64,000 nt of DNA, from positions 1 through 64,000 of the forward strand of contig JAKQEM010000032.1 in the NCBI GenBank assembly GCA_029558515.1, written 5' to 3'. This document shows positions 9,183-18,324 of this stretch, in pieces; the first letter of the stretch is position 1; every line of letters begins with the position of its first letter. The notes below the pieces were generated by a model. That model was given only the letters and a program-made list of their open reading frames with translations, ran no database searches and was not told the origin of the DNA. This DNA comes from a bacterium. Its GTDB lineage: Bacteria > Patescibacteriota > Gracilibacteria > Peribacterales > Peribacteraceae. The translations under genes were made by a program, and so were the position numbers.

Positions 9183-10787
9183 TCAATAGACATTCACTTG
9201 GTAGGGAATCTGCTTGAATGTGATCCGCTCTTTTCGCAGCAGCGCATCGGAAAGGAGACAACGGTCGGCGTACACCACCCTCTGCCCCTCCGATTTCGCC
9301 AGTTTCCGCAACTGCTCACGCGTGAATGTGTTTTTGCCCCTTTCGGTGAAGAAGAGGAAGTAATCAATGTCGCCATTCGTCCCGACGAATGGCTTCTTCA
9401 CATTCTTCTCGTTCAGATCTTTTCGGGTTTCCGTGAAGAAAACATACCGCGCGAGATCCATGTACGTGACGGGCTCGGAGAGCTTTCCGTCCTTATCAAA
9501 CAGCGTCGTATCGAGCCGCATGAACTGGAAGCCGCCGCCCAATCCTTCTTCCTCGCCTTCGTCGGATTCATAGCCGCCGATGACTTTCTTCAGCCGCTCA
9601 GCGGTGATGTTTTTGGCAATCTCATCTTCCATTTCCACGAGGATGAACCTGCGTTTTCCTTCATCCTCCCTGTTTACTTCCAAGACCGCATGGCCTGTGG
9701 TTCCGGATCCGGCGAAGGAGTCCAGTACCACGGCTTCCTTGTCGTCCTTCGTCATCCACTTCACGATGCGCTTGATGAGGTCTACGGATTTCGGGGTATC
9801 GAAGACCTTCTTGCCGAACACCTGCTTCAGCTGGCTGGAGCCGTTCGGCTTCACATCTGTCCACAAATTACTGAGCAGTTTCGCGTTCGTCGGAGGAATG
9901 TAGTGTTCCGGCTTCTTAGTATCTGAAAGCCGCAACATGTCGAATTCCTCTCCTGTCTCCTCCACACGGGCGAGGTACCACGCATCGATGTTGTCCGGCG
10001 TCACTTCCTTCCGCTGTTTCTTCAAATCACTGAGAAGCTTCTCATAATTCCGGATGGCTTTCATACTTCGTGCTTCTCCCCACCGCCATTGCCCCTCCGG
10101 TGGCGTGATTCCGAAGAGCTTGTAGCGCATGGTCGGCCTGTCGGTTCCCCGCCAGTGATTATTCCACCCTCCCGGCTTTTCCTCCTCGAGTTCCATGTAA
10201 AGTTTCTGAAAACGAAGGCTTCGGGATTTGGAGTACACTACGACGGATTCATAGCCGTTATTGAGAGAATCGATTGTCTCGAATTGGGCTTGCACGTTCT
10301 TCACGCCGCGCCGGATGACGATGCTGTCCTTGAAGCACCCTTTGAAGATCTCGTTCATCATGCAAATCAAGTGGTGTTGTTCGTTGTAGTCGATGGAGAT
10401 GAAGATCACGCCGTCCTCCGCGAGCAGATCCCACAGCAGTTTCAGGCGTGGATACATCATGCAGAGCCATTTGTCGTGGCGACTCAAGTCGTCGTCCTCT
10501 CCTCCCACGACCTTTCCGAGCCATGAGCGTATCTCGGGCGCGTTGACGGCATCGTTGTAGACCCAGTTCTCTGTTCCCGTGTTGTAGGGAGGATCGATGT
10601 AAATACACTTCACCTTGCCGACGTAGTAGGGCATGAGCGCTTTGAGTGCCTCCAGATTGTCCCCTTTGATAAGCAAATGTTCGGAATCACCAAGGGACAG
10701 CTTGGTGTCCCGTTTCAGAAGCCGGAACGGGACATCTTTGTCGTGGTTGATAACCGCCTGTTTGCCGATCCAGTCAAGCGTAGGCAT
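9183..10787 (-). CDS. mod: Type III restriction-modification DNA methyltransferase, Mod subunit
   Basis: 534-residue N6-adenine methyltransferase of the beta order: catalytic motif IV YIDPPYNTGTENW at ~residues 65-77, and AdoMet-binding motif I DSFAGSGTTGHAVLEVN at ~residue 360. The middle ~200 residues are the target-recognition region, the part that varies between alleles and sets the recognition sequence. It pairs with the helicase-nuclease Res encoded 2 nt downstream. No repeat tract is visible in the coding region, so it does not look phase variable. Upstream (10788-10919) lies an operator-rich region shared with a divergent HTH gene. Confidence 0.93.
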   Translation of the reverse strand: MPTLDWIGKQAVINHDKDVPFRLLKRDTKLSLGDSEHLLIKGDNLEALKALMPYYVGKVKCIYIDPPYNTGTENWVYNDAVNAPEIRSWLGKVVGGEDDDLSRHDKWLCMMYPRLKLLWDLLAEDGVIFISIDYNEQHHLICMMNEIFKGCFKDSIVIRRGVKNVQAQFETIDSLNNGYESVVVYSKSRSLRFQKLYMELEEEKPGGWNNHWRGTDRPTMRYKLFGITPPEGQWRWGEARSMKAIRNYEKLLSDLKKQRKEVTPDNIDAWYLARVEETGEEFDMLRLSDTKKPEHYIPPTNAKLLSNLWTDVKPNGSSQLKQVFGKKVFDTPKSVDLIKRIVKWMTKDDKEAVVLDSFAGSGTTGHAVLEVNREDEGKRRFILVEMEDEIAKNITAERLKKVIGGYESDEGEEEGLGGGFQFMRLDTTLFDKDGKLSEPVTYMDLARYVFFTETRKDLNEKNVKKPFVGTNGDIDYFLFFTERGKNTFTREQLRKLAKSEGQRVVYADRCLLSDALLRKERITFKQIPYQVNVY

Positions 10788-10841
10788 GGGCGGCGGGAAG
10801 TGGATGTTTCGCTGAATGCATCGCGCGAACAGTACCGCCTA

Positions 10842-10895
10842 CCTTGACATGTATCAAGGTGATAAGTGTCAGCTTCCGCCCCTTAAAGGTGACAC
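10842..10895 (+). promoter_or_regulatory. Operator-like inverted repeats between mod and the HTH gene
   Basis: Two dyads lie in the divergent intergenic region. The first is ccttga-6 nt-tcaagg (10842-10859), which includes a TTGACA hexamer at 10844-10849. The second is gtgtca-18 nt-tgacac (10866-10895). They lie 25-80 nt before the HTH gene start and ~55 nt from the mod start. This is the expected arrangement for a control protein binding site regulating both directions; the binding itself is inference. Confidence 0.5.
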
Positions 10896-10919
10896 GTAGC
10901 CTGAAAGATCACAAGACTT

Positions 10920-11135
10920 ATGGAACGTCTACCCAAACTCATGGCTATGAGCGATGTCCGAGAATGTCTCGGCGGCCTCTCCCGGCAGCGCGTTCACGAA
11001 CTCATTCGCAAGAAGAACCTGCAATACGAGGAGACGTCAGCCGGTCGCATTTTTCTGGCAAGCGAAATACTCCAGCTCAAAAAGGAGATGGAGAAACATC
11101 CCCGCTCCAAGGCCCGTCAAACCAAAGGCAGATAA
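10920..11135 (+). CDS. Small HTH DNA-binding protein (MerR/excisionase-like)
   Basis: 71 residues. An N-terminal winged-HTH pattern of the MerR/excisionase type: LMAMSDVRECLGGLSRQRVHELIRKKNL, in which the second helix (SRQRVHELIRK) would contact DNA, then a strand pair (YEETSAGRIFLASEI) and a Lys/Arg tail. It could be an excisionase partner of the serine recombinase encoded convergently, or a controller of the divergent mod-res operon. The dyads directly upstream favour autoregulation. A terminator hairpin follows 6 nt after the stop. Confidence 0.75.
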   Translation: MERLPKLMAMSDVRECLGGLSRQRVHELIRKKNLQYEETSAGRIFLASEILQLKKEMEKHPRSKARQTKGR

Positions 11136-11141
11136 TCCACC

Positions 11142-11161
11142 CGCCCTCACAGGGCGTTTTT
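11142..11161 (+). terminator. Rho-independent terminator after the HTH gene
   Basis: Stem cgccct/agggcg with a cac loop followed by five T. It lies 6 nt downstream of the HTH stop and overlaps the last codons of the convergent serine recombinase gene. Confidence 0.8.
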
Positions 11162-12538
11162 GGCTTTTCCAGCGTCCTTCTGAAGGGTGATCTTCCCATC
11201 CGCCAGCGTGATCTTGTTCCGCAGGCAGTGGAGCAACTCCCGCTTCTCCTCGATCTTCCCGTTCTGAAGGAGATACTTTGCGTAGGCGCGGATCTCCACC
11301 CTCGGCATTTTTTCGCTGGTCTGCCTTCCCAAGACTCCTGTCGTAAATTTCTCGTAGCGTGACACTTCTTCCTGCAATTTTTTCTTCATGCCGATCTTGT
11401 CGAGATCGACCGTATCGATGATCGTCATGAGGCTTTCGAGTAATTCATCCTCCCGGATCGACGGCTGCTTGCAGTCATGGTCTTTCGCGTGGCAACAGCG
11501 GTAGTAGACATACTTCCTAATGCTCCCGTCTTTCATGCGCTTGTGCTTCTCTTCGGCGGTAACCCCGGATTCGCACCCACCGCAGAGCATCATCTTCGTG
11601 AAGGCGAATTCCTTGGTGCCCCATTGCTTCTTCGGTGCCATGTCGAGCACCTTCCCTGCCGCCTCGAAGAGATGCTGCGGGACGAGCGGCTCGTATGTCC
11701 CTTGGTACCAGTTCCCGCTTCCGACCGGATACTCGAATTTCCCCGTGTAGAAGGGGTTTCTGAGCATCCGGTAGATCATGCTGAGGGTCACGGTCCGTCC
11801 CAGTTTCGTCGTGAACCCGACTTCCTGCATCCAGCGGTGCAGATCGCGTCCTGACGCATGCTGGTAGGCCACCTTCTCAAACGCCTGGCGAACGAGCGGT
11901 CCACGCATCGGATCGGGAATGACCCTGTTCTTCTTGTCCTCCGGTCGCTTCTCCAGCGCATACCCGAGCGCCGGAATGCAGGGGCGATGTCCCATTTCCG
12001 CCCTCGTTTTCATGCCTCGTTTGGTGTTGATCCCGCGGTTGTCATTCTCCAGCTTCGCCTGGCTGCAGAGAATCATGAGGAGGAATTTCTCGTTCGGGTT
12101 GTTCGTGAACCGCTGCCCATGCGTGCGGATTTCGATCAGATGGCCTTGGTCCATCAGGTCCACGACCGTCCCCAGATCCCCGGCATTTCTGCTCAGACGA
12201 TCCGCCGCCCACGTCAGCACACCCGTGAACATTCCCTCGCGGATGTCGGTCAGAAGTTGCTTGAAGACGGGTCGTGCCCCCGATGCTTTCGCGGAATGAC
12301 TCTCGCGCCGCACTTCCACGATCTCCAGTCCCTCGCGCTTCGCGAGTTCCAGCATCGACTTGATTTGCGAATCGATACTCAGCGCCTGCCGCTCGTCATC
12401 CTCGGAGGATTTTCGCGCGTACAGGCAGTACTTGATTGGCCCCGTCATCCGTTCTTCCGGCGGCGTGAGGTCAATGTGGGAGAGGGCGACGGGCTGTGCT
12501 TTCGGTGTGCGTTTTTGCGGGAGCGTGGCGGTTGCCAT
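11147..12538 (-). CDS. Large serine recombinase (resolvase/invertase-recombinase-zinc ribbon)
   Basis: 463 residues from ATG 12538, chosen because the leader before it is the pyrimidine run ccttctcccattccc; upstream in-frame codons lack any signal. Domains: N-terminal catalytic resolvase domain (YCLYARKSSEDD, nucleophile Ser near residue 44; ADRLSRNAGDLGTVVDLM), the recombinase DNA-binding domain (LGYALEKRPEDKKNRVIPDP, LRNPFYTGKFEYP), then a zinc ribbon (CGGCESG...YRCCHAKDHDC) and a C-terminal coiled-coil-like tail. It catalyses site-specific integration or excision through a Ser-DNA intermediate. It lies in the middle of the island, directly downstream of the terminase genes where portal genes would be expected, so it may be the integrase of one component of a composite element. 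Confidence 0.93.
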   Translation of the reverse strand: MATATLPQKRTPKAQPVALSHIDLTPPEERMTGPIKYCLYARKSSEDDERQALSIDSQIKSMLELAKREGLEIVEVRRESHSAKASGARPVFKQLLTDIREGMFTGVLTWAADRLSRNAGDLGTVVDLMDQGHLIEIRTHGQRFTNNPNEKFLLMILCSQAKLENDNRGINTKRGMKTRAEMGHRPCIPALGYALEKRPEDKKNRVIPDPMRGPLVRQAFEKVAYQHASGRDLHRWMQEVGFTTKLGRTVTLSMIYRMLRNPFYTGKFEYPVGSGNWYQGTYEPLVPQHLFEAAGKVLDMAPKKQWGTKEFAFTKMMLCGGCESGVTAEEKHKRMKDGSIRKYVYYRCCHAKDHDCKQPSIREDELLESLMTIIDTVDLDKIGMKKKLQEEVSRYEKFTTGVLGRQTSEKMPRVEIRAYAKYLLQNGKIEEKRELLHCLRNKITLADGKITLQKDAGKAKNAL

Positions 12539-12641
12539 GGGAATGGGAGAAGGAAATATACGACACAAGGGATGCCGCAGCTTCCTCCTCATATCTAGGC
12601 GAAAGACCCTTTCGGCTGCCCTCCAAACCCTTTCAAATTGC

Positions 12642-14156
12642 TCATTCGTCGATATCACCCCGTACATTGTCCCATCCGGTGACCCCATCGGGTCCGAGGA
12701 AGTAGATCCCGAAGTGCGGGAATTTCTCCTCGAGCGCCTTGATGATGAGGAGCGAAAATGCGTCCGCCAGATCGTCGTACCGCTCGATGCCGAAGTTCAC
12801 GAGCTGGTTGATGAGATCCTCTGCCCCCTTTCTCGGGAAGAGCACCCGTCCCGACTGCACGGCGTGGGACGTGAGTGCGAGCCTGCCGCGTTTGTCTTGG
12901 CCTTTCACGGGCACGGCCTCGGCATCGTAACCGTCCTCCTTCAGAAGTTCGACGAGAGAGGATTGATAGCCCACGTCTTCGATATAGAGAACGGACTTGC
13001 TCCTGTCCCCCGTGGTGCTCACGAGATTCTTCGCGCACTCCAGCGTCTCGAGCGTCGTCATTCGCTGATTTACAGGGTTCGGGAGGATATAGATCGTGAG
13101 CTTCTGATCGATGAAGTAGAGCCGCGCCGTCACCATCGCCGTATAGTCGGCGGTGTCGTTCTTGGAAATGGCGAGATCAATGCCCGTTGCGATTTTCTCA
13201 AGACGTACTTTCGACACTCCTTGGTCGGTGTAGTGTTCTACGGGGAACTCGTCGTAGTACTGAATCCACTCCGGATGAATGACGCGCTCCGTATCCGAAA
13301 GGATATGCAAAAGAAATTCCCGATGCCATGCCGCCTCGCTCCCGATGCGGGATTTTTCCTCTTGGATCGCATGCTCATCCGGATATTTTCCCGGCCAGAG
13401 GATATTGCCCTGCGCGTCGAGCAGCGGATATTCGCGGTAGACACCGCCCATGGAGCCATCTGTGATATGCCGCTCGAATTTCTTGAGTAGGCAGTCTTCG
13501 TGCAGGAGATTCCCGATGATGAACGTTCGCGTCTTTGGTCCTCCCGCCGGAATCACCTCGCCCATGAGCCACTGGTACGTCTTGTCCCGGCCATCCTTCG
13601 TCTTCACGGATTGCAAATCCTCGATGTCGTCGCAGATGATGAGTTGCGGACGGTGCGGCCCGTGTCGGATGCCGCGCACGCTCGTCTCGGTCGAGGCCGC
13701 CGTGATACGCGCCCCGAGCAGCGGCAGCACGATGGACGAGGAATTCCACTCGTCTTCCCGCTCCTCGAACGGCCCCAGATCCTTCCGCAGCAGCTCATTG
13801 CGCTCGATTTCGTCCTTCAGGTTCTTGAGGTGCTGCCGCGCTTGGGACTGCGTCTGGCCGAGGATCAGGACAAACTTGATGCCGAGCTTTCCGAGGATCG
13901 CCCACAAGGGAAAGGATAGGCTGACAATGGTGGACTTGCCTGATCCTCGGAATGCGGTGATTGCGGTGAGCTTCTGTGATTCATCCTCCGTGAACCCAAA
14001 AATTTCCTTCTGAAACAGTGCCGTCGGACTCGACACGTAGTGTCCGAAGTAGATATGAAAGAAGTAGAAATGGCTCTCGCGCGTGATACTGCGCCGCACC
14101 CGCTGGTCGCGTAGAATCGTCGTGCGAAGTTCCGGAGTGATATCCATGGTCTGCAT
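12642..14156 (-). CDS. terL: Phage terminase large subunit (second copy)
   Basis: 504 residues. ATPase: Walker A ITAFRGSGKSTIV at ~residues 64-76, adenine/coupling segment ILGQTQSQARQHLKNL, and Walker B LIICDDIEDLQS at ~190. The nuclease domain of RNase H-like fold has TGIDLAISKNDTADYTAMV (first Asp), VLYIEDVGYQSSL (second acidic) and YDDLADAFSLLII (third). It would package concatemeric DNA into a procapsid and cut it. It is a full-length paralogue of the gene 18 nt upstream, with all catalytic residues kept. Downstream come 103 non-coding bases and then a serine recombinase instead of a portal gene. Confidence 0.95.
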   Translation of the reverse strand: MQTMDITPELRTTILRDQRVRRSITRESHFYFFHIYFGHYVSSPTALFQKEIFGFTEDESQKLTAITAFRGSGKSTIVSLSFPLWAILGKLGIKFVLILGQTQSQARQHLKNLKDEIERNELLRKDLGPFEEREDEWNSSSIVLPLLGARITAASTETSVRGIRHGPHRPQLIICDDIEDLQSVKTKDGRDKTYQWLMGEVIPAGGPKTRTFIIGNLLHEDCLLKKFERHITDGSMGGVYREYPLLDAQGNILWPGKYPDEHAIQEEKSRIGSEAAWHREFLLHILSDTERVIHPEWIQYYDEFPVEHYTDQGVSKVRLEKIATGIDLAISKNDTADYTAMVTARLYFIDQKLTIYILPNPVNQRMTTLETLECAKNLVSTTGDRSKSVLYIEDVGYQSSLVELLKEDGYDAEAVPVKGQDKRGRLALTSHAVQSGRVLFPRKGAEDLINQLVNFGIERYDDLADAFSLLIIKALEEKFPHFGIYFLGPDGVTGWDNVRGDIDE

Positions 14157-14174
14157 GGGGTGGGAGGGAAGAAA

Positions 14175-15740
14175 TTAGAATTCCATACCGAGAATGTCCT
14201 CGCCGCCGCCATCGCGGTCGCCGCTATGATCGGGGTACATGAATTTCTCCCATGCCGATTTGCCGTAGGATTTGGTCAATCCTTTGTTGAGTTCGCCGAT
14301 GCTGATCGGTCTCCCGCGCCCCTTCATTTCCAGCATGGGCAAAATGAGGATGGCGAAGGCGTCCGCGAGGTCGTCATAGCGCTCATTGCCGAATCCCACG
14401 AGCTGCTCGATCAGCCGCTCGCAGCCGGTCACAGGGAACTTCACGCGCCCGGCTTGGATCAGATGGGAGGCAAGCGCGAGGCGGCTCCGCTTGTCTTGAC
14501 CCTTCGTAGGAACGCCCGTTGCGGGGAATCCGACGGCATCCAGTTGCTCGATGAGCCCGCGCTGGAAACCGACATCCTCAATGAACAGATCCGTTTTTTC
14601 GCCGCCGCCGAGCACGAGCGATACGGATTTCGCGCGCTCAATTGTTTCGAGGAAGCTCAAGTGCTCATTGACGGGGTTCGGGAGAATGTAGATTTCCATG
14701 TCCTCGCCATACCCGTACATCCGTCCCGACACCATCGCGGTATTATCCGCGCCGTCCTCCTTCGAGATCGCAGGATCGATGCCCGTGCCAATCGTGCGGA
14801 AGGGCAGCGTGTCCTCATCGGGAAATTCGCCGTAGTACGTGATCCACGACGGATGGATAAGCCTCTCCAAGTCGGGAATGATCCGCAGCATGTATTCGCG
14901 TTGCCATGCCGCCTCGCTTCCCACCCGTTGCCGCTCGGCTTCGATGGCGGCGAGCGTCGGGTACTTGCCCGGCCAGAGTCGCTTTCCTTGGGCATCCATG
15001 ATCGGGTACTCACGGAACGCGCCCTGCATCGCGCCACTCGCGATCTCGCGCTGCAATCTGCGCAGCAGGCAGTCTTCGTGCAAGAGGTTTCCGACGAAGA
15101 CGATACGCGTGAAACGGTCGCCCGCCGGAATCAGTTCGCCCTTCACCCAGCTGTAGGTCTTGTCCCTTCCTTCGCGGGTTTTCACCGACTGCAAGTCCTC
15201 GATGTCGTCGCAAATGATGAGGTCCGGGCGGTACTCCTTGTGCCGAAGTCCGCGCACCGACTGGTCGATACTGACTGCCATGATCTTTGCGCTGTAGTTG
15301 CTGATCACAAGGCAGGAGTTGCGCCATTCGTCCTCCTCTTCCCGGAACGGTCCGAGGTCACCTCGAAGCAGCGGATTATTCTCCAGTTCCTCCTTGATAT
15401 TTTTCAGGTGTTGCCGCGCTTGGGCTTGCGTCTGTCCGACAAGGAGGATGAACTTCTTGCCCGGCTTTCCGAGGATCGACCAGAGGACGTAGGACATGTT
15501 CATGATCGTCGACTTGGCGGAACCGCGGAACGCGGTGATAACGATCGTCTGCAATGCGCCACTTTCGGTCATCCGGAACATCTCCTTCTGGAACGCCGCC
15601 GTCCTGTACTTCACGTAATGGTGGAAGTAGCAGTGAAAGAAGAGGTCATGACGCTCCTGCGTCACGCGCCTCCGGATTTTTCTGTCACGCAGCATCAGCT
15701 GCAGGAGCTTCTGCTCCGGGGAGGGGTTCTCCTTTTGCAT
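14175..15740 (-). CDS. terL: Phage terminase large subunit (first copy)
   Basis: 521 residues from ATG 15740, which follows the leader ttcttccccctcttccc. Walker A VITAFRGSAKSTIMNM, Walker B LIICDDIEDLQSVKT, and nuclease acidic residues in GIDPAISKEDGADNTAMVS, LFIEDVGFQRGL and YDDLADAFAILIL. It shares long identical stretches with the downstream copy (for example LIICDDIEDLQSVKT and NLLHEDCLL), so the pair arose by tandem duplication followed by divergence. The 5' end overlaps the terS reading frame by 56 nt, so expression is coupled to it. Confidence 0.95.
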   Translation of the reverse strand: MQKENPSPEQKLLQLMLRDRKIRRRVTQERHDLFFHCYFHHYVKYRTAAFQKEMFRMTESGALQTIVITAFRGSAKSTIMNMSYVLWSILGKPGKKFILLVGQTQAQARQHLKNIKEELENNPLLRGDLGPFREEEDEWRNSCLVISNYSAKIMAVSIDQSVRGLRHKEYRPDLIICDDIEDLQSVKTREGRDKTYSWVKGELIPAGDRFTRIVFVGNLLHEDCLLRRLQREIASGAMQGAFREYPIMDAQGKRLWPGKYPTLAAIEAERQRVGSEAAWQREYMLRIIPDLERLIHPSWITYYGEFPDEDTLPFRTIGTGIDPAISKEDGADNTAMVSGRMYGYGEDMEIYILPNPVNEHLSFLETIERAKSVSLVLGGGEKTDLFIEDVGFQRGLIEQLDAVGFPATGVPTKGQDKRSRLALASHLIQAGRVKFPVTGCERLIEQLVGFGNERYDDLADAFAILILPMLEMKGRGRPISIGELNKGLTKSYGKSAWEKFMYPDHSGDRDGGGEDILGMEF

Positions 15741-16188
15741 GGGAAGAGGGGGAAGAAAGTGAAAGATCCTCATCGGTAATGGAGGCAAGTCGCAGGGCTT
15801 CGGTGATGGCGGCTTCCTGCTCGGGCGTGAGCGCGTCGTTCTCCTGTTTGATCCGTGCCGTCACCTCGAGCTTAGAGTTGTAGTTGGGGTTTCTGTGCTT
15901 AAGCCAGTACGTAATAGCGCCGAGGTTGCCGTCGCGGATGAAGGTCAGAAGCTGGCTCTCGGCCATGTCGTTCACGAGCGCGGTGCCATGCTCGAGCGCT
16001 TCGTCTGCGGCCTTGGCGAACTCGGGATCCTCCTGTCGCCAGCGGTAGTATGTGGGGCGGCTGACACTTGTCTTCTCGCACGCGGCGGAAACGATGGGAA
16101 TTTTCTTGAGCTGCTCGAGGAGCAGCGCCTGCTCTTGGACTCTCCGCGCCTCCACCGTGGCCTTGTGCTTGTCGTGGCGGTTGTTCAT
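15685..16188 (-). CDS. terS: Phage terminase small subunit
   Basis: 167 residues. An HTH of the phage terminase small-subunit type covers residues ~28-65 (IPIVSAACEKTSVSRPTYYRWRQEDPEFAKAADEAL), followed by a helical oligomerisation region (NDMAESQLLTFIRDGNLGAITYWLKHRNPNY, a segment typical of this family) and an acidic, low-complexity tail. It would recognise the packaging site and recruit TerL. Its ATG sits in an ATGA overlap with the stop of the upstream methyltransferase, and its tail overlaps terL, so translation is coupled through the cluster. Confidence 0.88.
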   Translation of the reverse strand: MNNRHDKHKATVEARRVQEQALLLEQLKKIPIVSAACEKTSVSRPTYYRWRQEDPEFAKAADEALEHGTALVNDMAESQLLTFIRDGNLGAITYWLKHRNPNYNSKLEVTARIKQENDALTPEQEAAITEALRLASITDEDLSLSSPSSHAKGEPLPGAEAPAADAA

Positions 16189-16958
16189 CGTTTAACGGGG
16201 GGATGGATAATGGCCGGGGCGATGCCCGTCGCTTTCTCGAAGCGTTCGCAGATGACACAGCAGTAATCGGGGGAAAGCTCGATGCCGATGCAACGGCGTT
16301 TCGTTTCCTCGCAGGCGATCATGGTTGATCCTGACCCGAGGAAAGGGTCATAGACGAACTCGCCGATCCGCGTGCCGTTGAGGACGAGGCGTCGCAGGAG
16401 CCCCACGGGCTTGCAGGTTGGATGGAGCGGGCTGCGGGCGGGCTTTGGATGCACGAGGACGCTTCTGTCGGCGGAGCGGATGCGTTCATGTGCGCCGTGC
16501 CAGCCGAAAGCAATCAACTCATGCTGAGGATGGTGGTCGAGCCGTCCGGCGATCGGCTGGGTTTTGACCCACACAAGCAACTGCGAGAGCCGGAACCCGG
16601 CGTCGGTCATCCCGTCGCGCAGCGCGAACACCATCCGGTCGGCGTTGAAGCAGTAGAGGATATTCTTGGGGCTCAGGTGCGTCTTCACCGCCTCCAACCA
16701 CATTGCGGTGAACTGGCGGTACTCGCTGTCGCTCTGCAGATGATCGTTCTTGATATCCGCATGCCGTTTTTTGTGCCCAGCGAATTTCTCCTTCGATGCG
16801 ACGTAATCAATTCCATACGGAGGATCCGTCAGGATTTGGCGCACCTTCGCCTTGCCGATGATCTTCTTCACGAACGCGGCATCGGTGCTGTCGCCGCAAC
16901 CGAGAACGTGATCTCCGAGCCGCAGGATCGTGCCCGTGGTGATATGAAGTTTCTTCAT
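16185..16958 (-). CDS. Phage-type DNA methyltransferase (beta class)
   Basis: 257 residues. Motif IV LTDPPYGIDYVASKEK at ~residues 38-50 and motif I YDPFLGSGSTMIACEETKRRCIGIELSPDYC near residue 215. This order and the DPPY tetrad indicate an amino-methyltransferase making N6-methyladenine or N4-methylcytosine. It lacks a large target-recognition domain, as is common in stand-alone phage enzymes. It starts within an ATGA overlap with the ParB-methyltransferase stop and ends in an ATGA overlap with terS. Likely role: self-protection of element DNA before or during packaging. Confidence 0.92.
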   Translation of the reverse strand: MKKLHITTGTILRLGDHVLGCGDSTDAAFVKKIIGKAKVRQILTDPPYGIDYVASKEKFAGHKKRHADIKNDHLQSDSEYRQFTAMWLEAVKTHLSPKNILYCFNADRMVFALRDGMTDAGFRLSQLLVWVKTQPIAGRLDHHPQHELIAFGWHGAHERIRSADRSVLVHPKPARSPLHPTCKPVGLLRRLVLNGTRIGEFVYDPFLGSGSTMIACEETKRRCIGIELSPDYCCVICERFEKATGIAPAIIHPPVKR

Positions 16959-18241
16959 GGGTGTTTGAGGGAAGGGGCAATGCAGAGCGCCTTCGCGCGC
17001 TCGACGATGAGGTCGCAGAAAATTGGCTCGACTTCACACAGGAACGCCCGACGCTTCATCTGATGGCATGCCGCGAGCGTCGAACCGCTCCCGGCGGTGG
17101 TATCAAGAACGATATCCCCGGGCTTCGTGCAGCGCCGGAGCGGCTTCTCATGCAGGGAAGGGGGTTTCTGCGTTGGGTGCTGGTACTCGCTCGAGTGCAG
17201 CCGCTGGCACGCCCAAATCTGAAAGAGGTCGAAGAGATCGTCTATCTGCCGCTTGCCCGATCCCACCTCTTTATCCAGAATTTCGGAGAGGTTCACGTTC
17301 GTTGGATGGAGGTAGGGCTTGCCCACGGTGCCGTAAACCGCGATCTCCATGCATTTGTTAAACGCGATCTGAGGCGTGAGGGAGAAGTTGCCTTTCACCC
17401 ACGCGCACAGGCGGCGGTGCGTAATTCCTAGCTCCCTATAGAGTTCCTGCACGATCCATACCCAGTTCTCATCGCACCACAAAAAGCAGTGGGCATCGTC
17501 GTGCGCGGCTGCGAGCGCGTTGCTGAGGATCGCCTTCAGGAACGCCCGGTATTCCTCCTCACCCTTGGCATCATTGGTCTTGCCGCCGTAGCGCATGACG
17601 CCGCCGAGTCCTTTGTCGTAGGAAAGTCCGATGTTAAAAGGAGGGTCAATGTAGAACATTGATGCCTTGTGCTTCCCCATGAGCGTGCGGATGGCGGCGG
17701 GGTCGGTGGCGTCGCCACACAAAAGTCTATGGGGTCCGAGTTCCCAGAGATCCCCGGGCTTCGTCTTGGGTTTCTTGATCTTCTCCAGTTCCTTCTCGAC
17801 GTCGAAATCGTCATCCTCCGTTTCGAGGAGACCGTCCCACGCCGCCGCCAGTTCGTCGGAGGTGAAGCCGGCGTCAAGGAGGAGATCCGAACCGAACTCT
17901 TTGAGCGCTTCCCAGTCCCACTCTCCGGTCGAGCGATTGAGCCGGAGGTTCAATTCCTTCTCCCGTTCGATACTCGGAATGTGGACGTACACCACGGGCA
18001 CCGTCTTCATCCCGAGCCGCTTTGCCGCTTCGAGTCGCATGTGCCCGCCGATGACGACGTTCTTGCGGCTGGGAGCGCCATTCACGATCACGGGATCGAC
18101 GAACCCGAACCGTGAGAGACTCTCCATCAGTGTTGCAAGCTGCCCCTCGTTCCACTTGCGGGGATTGTAGGTGGCGGGACGCAGCGATCCGATCTGCTCC
18201 TGTACGATGGTGAGTGCGGAAGAATGTTTGCGCGGAGGCAT
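16955..18241 (-). CDS. ParB-domain / DNA methyltransferase fusion
   Basis: 428 residues. The N-terminal ~100 residues are a ParB/sulfiredoxin-type nuclease domain (YNPRKWNEGQLATLMESLSRFGFVDPVIVN, then VIGGHMRLEAAKRLGMKTVPVV with the G-G-H-x-R motif). A helical linker follows, then a beta-class methyltransferase: YIDPPFNIGLSYDKG (motif IV) and DTTAGSGSTLAACHQMKRRAFLCEVEP (motif I). This fusion is typical of phages and mobile elements. The ParB part probably serves DNA binding or nicking rather than partition. It is the first gene of the packaging operon that continues through terS and both terL genes. Confidence 0.92.
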   Translation of the reverse strand: MPPRKHSSALTIVQEQIGSLRPATYNPRKWNEGQLATLMESLSRFGFVDPVIVNGAPSRKNVVIGGHMRLEAAKRLGMKTVPVVYVHIPSIEREKELNLRLNRSTGEWDWEALKEFGSDLLLDAGFTSDELAAAWDGLLETEDDDFDVEKELEKIKKPKTKPGDLWELGPHRLLCGDATDPAAIRTLMGKHKASMFYIDPPFNIGLSYDKGLGGVMRYGGKTNDAKGEEEYRAFLKAILSNALAAAHDDAHCFLWCDENWVWIVQELYRELGITHRRLCAWVKGNFSLTPQIAFNKCMEIAVYGTVGKPYLHPTNVNLSEILDKEVGSGKRQIDDLFDLFQIWACQRLHSSEYQHPTQKPPSLHEKPLRRCTKPGDIVLDTTAGSGSTLAACHQMKRRAFLCEVEPIFCDLIVERAKALCIAPSLKHP

Positions 18242-18324
18242 GGGGCGTTTGGAAAACTGCCCACGTTATATGGAAAAAATCGTGGCACGGATGACGGCCC
18301 TCACAGGTGCCATTGTGCTCCCAC

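Noticed and set aside
14160-15779. Long plus-strand frame opposite the first terminase
   Set aside because: A shadow frame created by the codon bias of terL; no domain is visible.
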